Source: Ramlibacter alkalitolerans (GTDB lineage Bacteria > Pseudomonadota > Gammaproteobacteria > Burkholderiales > Burkholderiaceae_C). Taken from it: DNA of 64,000 nucleotides. The position numbers and the translations under genes are program-made. The DNA lies in assembly GCF_016722765.1 (NCBI RefSeq), contig NZ_JAEQND010000004.1, forward strand, positions 186,001-250,000. The letters are read 5' to 3'. Below the pieces are notes generated by a model. The model did no database searches. It was given only the letters and a program-made list of their open reading frames with translations, and had not been told where the DNA came from. This document shows positions 61,245 through 64,000 of this stretch, in pieces (position 1 is the stretch's first letter; the number at the start of each line of letters is the position of its first letter).

Positions 61245-61328
61245 CATGGTTCGTGCAGCGGGCCTGGGGGCCCCCAAAGGAAGAGCGTCCTTGCGCTAGA
61301 TTGCGGCTCCCCTACCCCGGAGCACGCG

Positions 61329-61931
61329 ATGGCAAAGGTCCTGGTCCTGTACTACAGCTTCTACGGTCACATCGAGGCGATGGCCACTGCCGTCGCCGAA
61401 GGCGCACGCCAGGTCGGCGGCGCGCATGTGGAGATCAAGCGCGTTCCCGAAACCGTGCCCGACGACGTGTTCAGGCAGGCCGGCGGCAAGGCCAACCAGC
61501 CGGCCCCGGTGGCGCAGCCCGCGGAGCTCGCCAACTACGACGCGATCATCTTCGGCACCGGCACGCGCTTCGGCAACATGACGGGACAGATGCGCAACTT
61601 CCTGGACCAGACCGGTGCCCTCTGGATGTCCGGCGCGCTGGTCGGCAAGGTCGGCTCGGTGTTCTGCTCCAGCGCCACCCAGCACGGCGGCCAGGAAAGC
61701 ACCATCCTCACCTTCATCCCGACGCTGCTGCACCACGGCATGGTCGTCGTGGGCCTGCCCTATGCGGAGCAGAGCCAGATGGGCATCGACGAGATCAAGG
61801 GCGGCAGCCCCTATGGCGCATCGACCATCACCGGCGCGAAGGGCGAGCGCATGCCGAGCCAGCAGGAACTGGGCATGGCGCGCTACCAGGGCAAGCACGT
61901 GACGACGATCGCGACCAAGCTGTTCGGGTAG
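61329..61931 (+). CDS. wrbA: NAD(P)H:quinone oxidoreductase WrbA
   Basis: Flavodoxin-like FMN enzyme of 200 residues that reduces quinones by two electrons. Family features are [20 protein letters not shown] (FMN phosphate loop), [51 protein letters not shown] and a C-terminal [15 protein letters not shown]. Length is typical. Convergent with the bacteriohemerythrin gene; a family 4 repeat lies between. Confidence 0.96.
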   Translation: MAKVLVLYYSFYGHIEAMATAVAEGARQVGGAHVEIKRVPETVPDDVFRQAGGKANQPAPVAQPAELANYDAIIFGTGTRFGNMTGQMRNFLDQTGALWMSGALVGKVGSVFCSSATQHGGQESTILTFIPTLLHHGMVVVGLPYAEQSQMGIDEIKGGSPYGASTITGAKGERMPSQQELGMARYQGKHVTTIATKLFG

Positions 61932-62324
61932 CTCGCGGTAGTGCAGCGTTCCACGCTGTTCGCAACATATCCGTCATTCCCGCGTGGGCGCACACCTGCG
62001 CGGAGTTGACGCACCACCCACCGCCATCCTGAGCGCAAATACCGCAGCACCGTTGCGCTGGACGAGGAGTGAAGCCGGCGCAGTGTGTGTCCACTGAGGC
62101 GGTGGCCCTTGGTCCGGCGCAGGACGGATTTGTCCGCCTCACTCCATGTCCCCCGGCGCGGTTGAGAGCACGGGCCTTGGCTGATGCCGCGCCCGCGCCT
62201 CCTCCTTTACTTCCGGAGGCGGACAAACCCGTCCTGCGCCTGGGTCGTCGAATGGCCGGGCGATCGACCCTCCACGAAGTCCGTGACGCAGCGCTGGGCC
62301 GTGCGGCGGCCCCAGCGGCGCACC
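61932..62324. other. Intergenic region between wrbA and bacteriohemerythrin
   Basis: No gene seen in 393 bp. At 61971-62009 is a degenerate family 1 unit (CGTCATTCCCGCGTGGGCG). Family 4 copy C occupies 62116-62240. The remainder has no recognisable feature. Confidence 0.6.
62116..62240. repeat. Structured repeat with conserved core and variable terminal stems (family 4, copy C)
   Basis: Arms 62116-62140 (GGCGCAGGACGGATTTGTCC then GCCTC) and 62216-62240 pair over 25 bp with one mismatch. The minus-strand core contains AGTAAAGGA, the invariant GGAGGCGCGGGCGCGGC and CTCTCAACCGCGCC. Its arms differ completely from those of copies A and B, but pair equally well. Confidence 0.8.
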
Positions 62325-62831
62325 CTAGCGCCGCCCGAACAGGCGGTCGAACAGGCTGGCGCCCGCATCGCGCAGCGGCAGCGGCTGCGTGCTCGGCCCG
62401 GTGGCGTGGTACCAGCGGCCGAAGTGAAGGTCGTGCGTGACGATGTGGGCCACCAGCCACTTGTTGAGGAAGGTGCGCAGCTCCTGCACGCGCTCCTCGG
62501 ACCAGGCCGTGCCGCCGACCAGGAATTCGCTCACCCGCATGGCCAGGTGTTCATGCATCTCGATGTGGCGCTGCAGCCCCGGGTAGCCGCTGCGCTCCAT
62601 CAGCGCCTCCTCGTGCGTGAAATGCGTGACGACGTAGTCGACCAGGCCCTCCAGCCGCTGCTTCGCGTTCGCCAGCTGCAGTCCCTTGACCAGCGCGAAG
62701 AGCTGCTGGTGCTCCGCATCCACTTCGGCGATGCCCGTGCGGAAGCCTTCACGCCATTCGACGACGAAGCTGCCCTGCCCGCCCCGGTCCGCGTCGCCGG
62801 GAGGGCCTGATTCACGCGCCTGCTGGCTCAT
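62325..62831 (-). CDS. Bacteriohemerythrin
   Basis: Di-iron oxygen-binding protein of 168 residues, cytoplasmic. The hemerythrin ligand pattern is present: H41 (AEVDAEHQQLF), H70 and E74 (VVTHFTHEEALM), H89 and H93 (RHIEMHEHL) and H129 with D134 (AHIVTHDLHF). Such proteins bind or sense oxygen. The Gln/Gly-rich first 20 residues and the C-terminal tail are extensions. Stop at 62325 faces wrbA. Confidence 0.9.
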   Translation of the reverse strand: MSQQARESGPPGDADRGGQGSFVVEWREGFRTGIAEVDAEHQQLFALVKGLQLANAKQRLEGLVDYVVTHFTHEEALMERSGYPGLQRHIEMHEHLAMRVSEFLVGGTAWSEERVQELRTFLNKWLVAHIVTHDLHFGRWYHATGPSTQPLPLRDAGASLFDRLFGRR

Positions 62832-63008
62832 GGTCTTCTCTTGTGCTCGCCAAGCAGGGCAGTCTCGGTGCCGAGGCGCACGGCGGCGTTGACGCGCGTC
62901 AAGGGCGCGCCTGCCAAGCTCGGCGGCCTGGCTTGTCGGCCGTATCCGACAAACGGGCGGCAGCGCCACCGTCTGTGACGGCGGCGTTACGTCCCAAGAT
63001 GGGCGTCT

Positions 63009-63530
63009 ATGGGGCAGGACGACAGCATTGCGGCATTGCGCTCGCGCATGTCGGCGCTGGTCGAACAGGAAGGTGTCCTGCTGACGCAGGCGTTCGACCT
63101 CAGCCGCGCGGGTGGTGATCGACGGGGCGTGGACGCGCTGTTCGCGCGCGTGACCGCCATCCAGGTGGAACGGAACGGCCTGAAGAAGCAGATCGGGAAC
63201 ATCCTCGGCACGCACCGGCTGCACTCGGTGGCGGAAGTCTGGCGGCTCGGCGTCTACGACTACCGCCCGGAAGTGGGCGCCGCGAGCGTGCGCGTGCGCG
63301 TCGCCAGCGGGCCGCTGGGCCTGCAGGTGTTCATGCCGGGCCGAGGCGACCCGGTGCGCATCGAGAGCCTGGAGGGCACGTTCGAAGGTCCTCTCGCGGT
63401 CGACGATGCCGCCACGCATCAGGCAGGCGGAGATGCACCGAAGGACGCAGCGGGCAACGGCGCCGAAACGCGTGCGCGGGGAAGGACCACGACGCCGAAA
63501 CGCGCGGCAGCCAAGAAGCGCTCGAGCTAG
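63009..63530 (+). CDS. Hypothetical protein with basic tail
   Basis: Protein of 173 residues that I do not recognise. Residues 5-65 are a helical, probably coiled-coil region (IAALRSRMSALVEQEGVLLT). Residues 66-125 form a small beta-rich domain (VWRLGVYDYRPEVGAASVRV, GPLGLQVFMPGRGDPVRIES). The C-terminus is a basic, disordered tail (PKRAAAKKRSS) that might bind nucleic acid. No signal peptide. Unlinked to neighbours. Confidence 0.68.
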   Translation: MGQDDSIAALRSRMSALVEQEGVLLTQAFDLSRAGGDRRGVDALFARVTAIQVERNGLKKQIGNILGTHRLHSVAEVWRLGVYDYRPEVGAASVRVRVASGPLGLQVFMPGRGDPVRIESLEGTFEGPLAVDDAATHQAGGDAPKDAAGNGAETRARGRTTTPKRAAAKKRSS

Positions 63531-63654
63531 TCTCCTGTCCCACAAATATCTAGGGGCAGCCCGGGGTGAGACAGGACACCAGCACTTGTGCTGCGGCGGC
63601 GCGAGGGGTATGAAGCCTGCAGGGCGACCGCAATGTTGCCGAGAGGAGGTGCGC

Positions 63655-63909
63655 ATGAAATCCCTTCTCCTGCCGCTGGCGCTGTGCGCCGCGCTCGCCG
63701 GCTGCGCGGTCGCCGTGCCGGGACCTCCGTATGCCTATCCGTACGGCGGCTATCCGTATGCCTACGGCCCCTCCGGGTACGACGCGTTCTGGTTCTCCGG
63801 CAGTTTCCTGTGCTGTGGCGAGCGGCGTGATCACGCCCACGGCGTGCACCACCACGGGCAGCGCGGGGCCGTCGGCCGCGGCGGCAGGATGTACGGCGGG
63901 CGCCGCTGA
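63655..63909 (+). CDS. Small Gly/Tyr/His-rich lipoprotein
   Basis: Protein of 84 residues with a lipoprotein signal (LLPLALCAALAGC, lipobox with Cys17). The mature part is PYAYPYGGYPYAYGPSGYDA, a cysteine pair (LCC), and a His/Gly/Arg-rich tail (DHAHGVHHHGQRG) that might bind metal. A strong GAGAGGAGG ribosome site precedes the ATG. Function unknown. Confidence 0.8.
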   Translation: MKSLLLPLALCAALAGCAVAVPGPPYAYPYGGYPYAYGPSGYDAFWFSGSFLCCGERRDHAHGVHHHGQRGAVGRGGRMYGGRR

Positions 63910-63940
63910 CGGGCGCTGCGCACCACCGCGCCGGCGCGCA

Positions 63941-64000
63941 TCACCGCCGCGCCTGCGCCACGATCGCTTCCACCATGGCCCGCGCGGCCACCGACAGGGC
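63941..64000 (-). CDS. C-terminal end of a gene leaving the window (possible LysR-type regulator)
   Basis: The minus strand is open from the window edge to TGA at 63943-63941 and reads ALSVAARAMVEAIVAQARR. This hydrophobic-then-basic helix resembles the C-terminal helix of LysR-type regulators (LSPAAQAFVDFV style). Only 19 residues are visible, so both the gene and the family are tentative. Confidence 0.4.
   Translation of the reverse strand, partial: ALSVAARAMVEAIVAQARR

Noticed and set aside
1..64000. CRISPR array
   Set aside because: No run of regularly spaced direct repeats was seen; the short repeats here are palindromes dispersed between genes.
1..64000. Insertion sequences, prophage or integrase genes
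   Set aside because: No transposase, integrase, terminase or capsid-like protein was found in any frame, despite the island-like patch at 17-21 kb.

Overview
The window is about 68% GC and tightly packed. Its gene content points to a Betaproteobacterium of the order Burkholderiales, most likely Comamonadaceae of the Ramlibacter/Variovorax type. The evidence is the aceE-aceF-[proteasome homologue]-lpdA operon with lipoyl domains on both E2 and E3, the sucA-sucB-lpd-zapE operon, MetE-like, LhgO-like and bacteriohemerythrin genes of betaproteobacterial flavour, and dense intergenic palindromes. This assignment is inference from protein character; no 16S gene is present.

Layout. 1-1.0 kb: DUF465 protein and a PP2C phosphatase. 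1.1-8.8 kb (minus strand): the 2-oxoglutarate dehydrogenase operon sucA-sucB-lpd followed by zapE and a secreted coiled-coil protein. 9.1-14 kb: a chemoreceptor, propionyl-CoA synthetase and an isochorismatase-family hydrolase. 14-16.8 kb: an ATP-grasp enzyme and a two-component pair. 16.8-21.4 kb: the accessory part of the window, with lower GC. It holds an overlapping two-gene operon of unknown function (wHTH-like plus candidate HEPN-like protein, and an acidic partner), a frameshifted RTX-type gene remnant, an FHA protein and a possible tRNA-Ser 3'-end remnant. 21.4-28.1 kb: a PQQ-type sugar dehydrogenase, an NlpC/P60 peptidase, an IorAB-type molybdenum hydroxylase and a compact soxXYZA cluster without soxB. 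28.3-35.3 kb (minus strand): the pyruvate dehydrogenase operon with a BPH-type proteasome homologue between E2 and E3. 35.5-38.7 kb: a membrane sensor kinase and FixJ-type regulator. 38.8-44.7 kb: folD and a branched-chain amino acid type ABC transporter in which the LivM permease and LivG ATPase are one polypeptide. 44.8-56.7 kb: housekeeping and metabolic genes (M3 peptidase, rpiA, pyrD, L-2-hydroxyglutarate oxidase-like, hutG-like, MetE-like, MFS, PBP7-like peptidase). 56.7-61.2 kb: DegP/HtrA protease, a QseBC/TctDE-type two-component system, and one of two paralogous lysozyme-like exported proteins. 61.3-64 kb: wrbA, bacteriohemerythrin and small proteins.

Non-coding structure is the most unusual aspect. 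At least six families of palindromic repeats recur, and most gaps between genes hold one. One family (copies at 16.9, 21.2 and 62.1 kb) has an invariant core flanked by long terminal stems whose sequence changes between copies while pairing is kept, and all three copies lie between convergent genes. A second family occurs between genes and also in frame inside the interdomain linkers of AceF and LpdA, where it is translated. No CRISPR array, rRNA or intact tRNA gene, IS element or complete prophage was seen.
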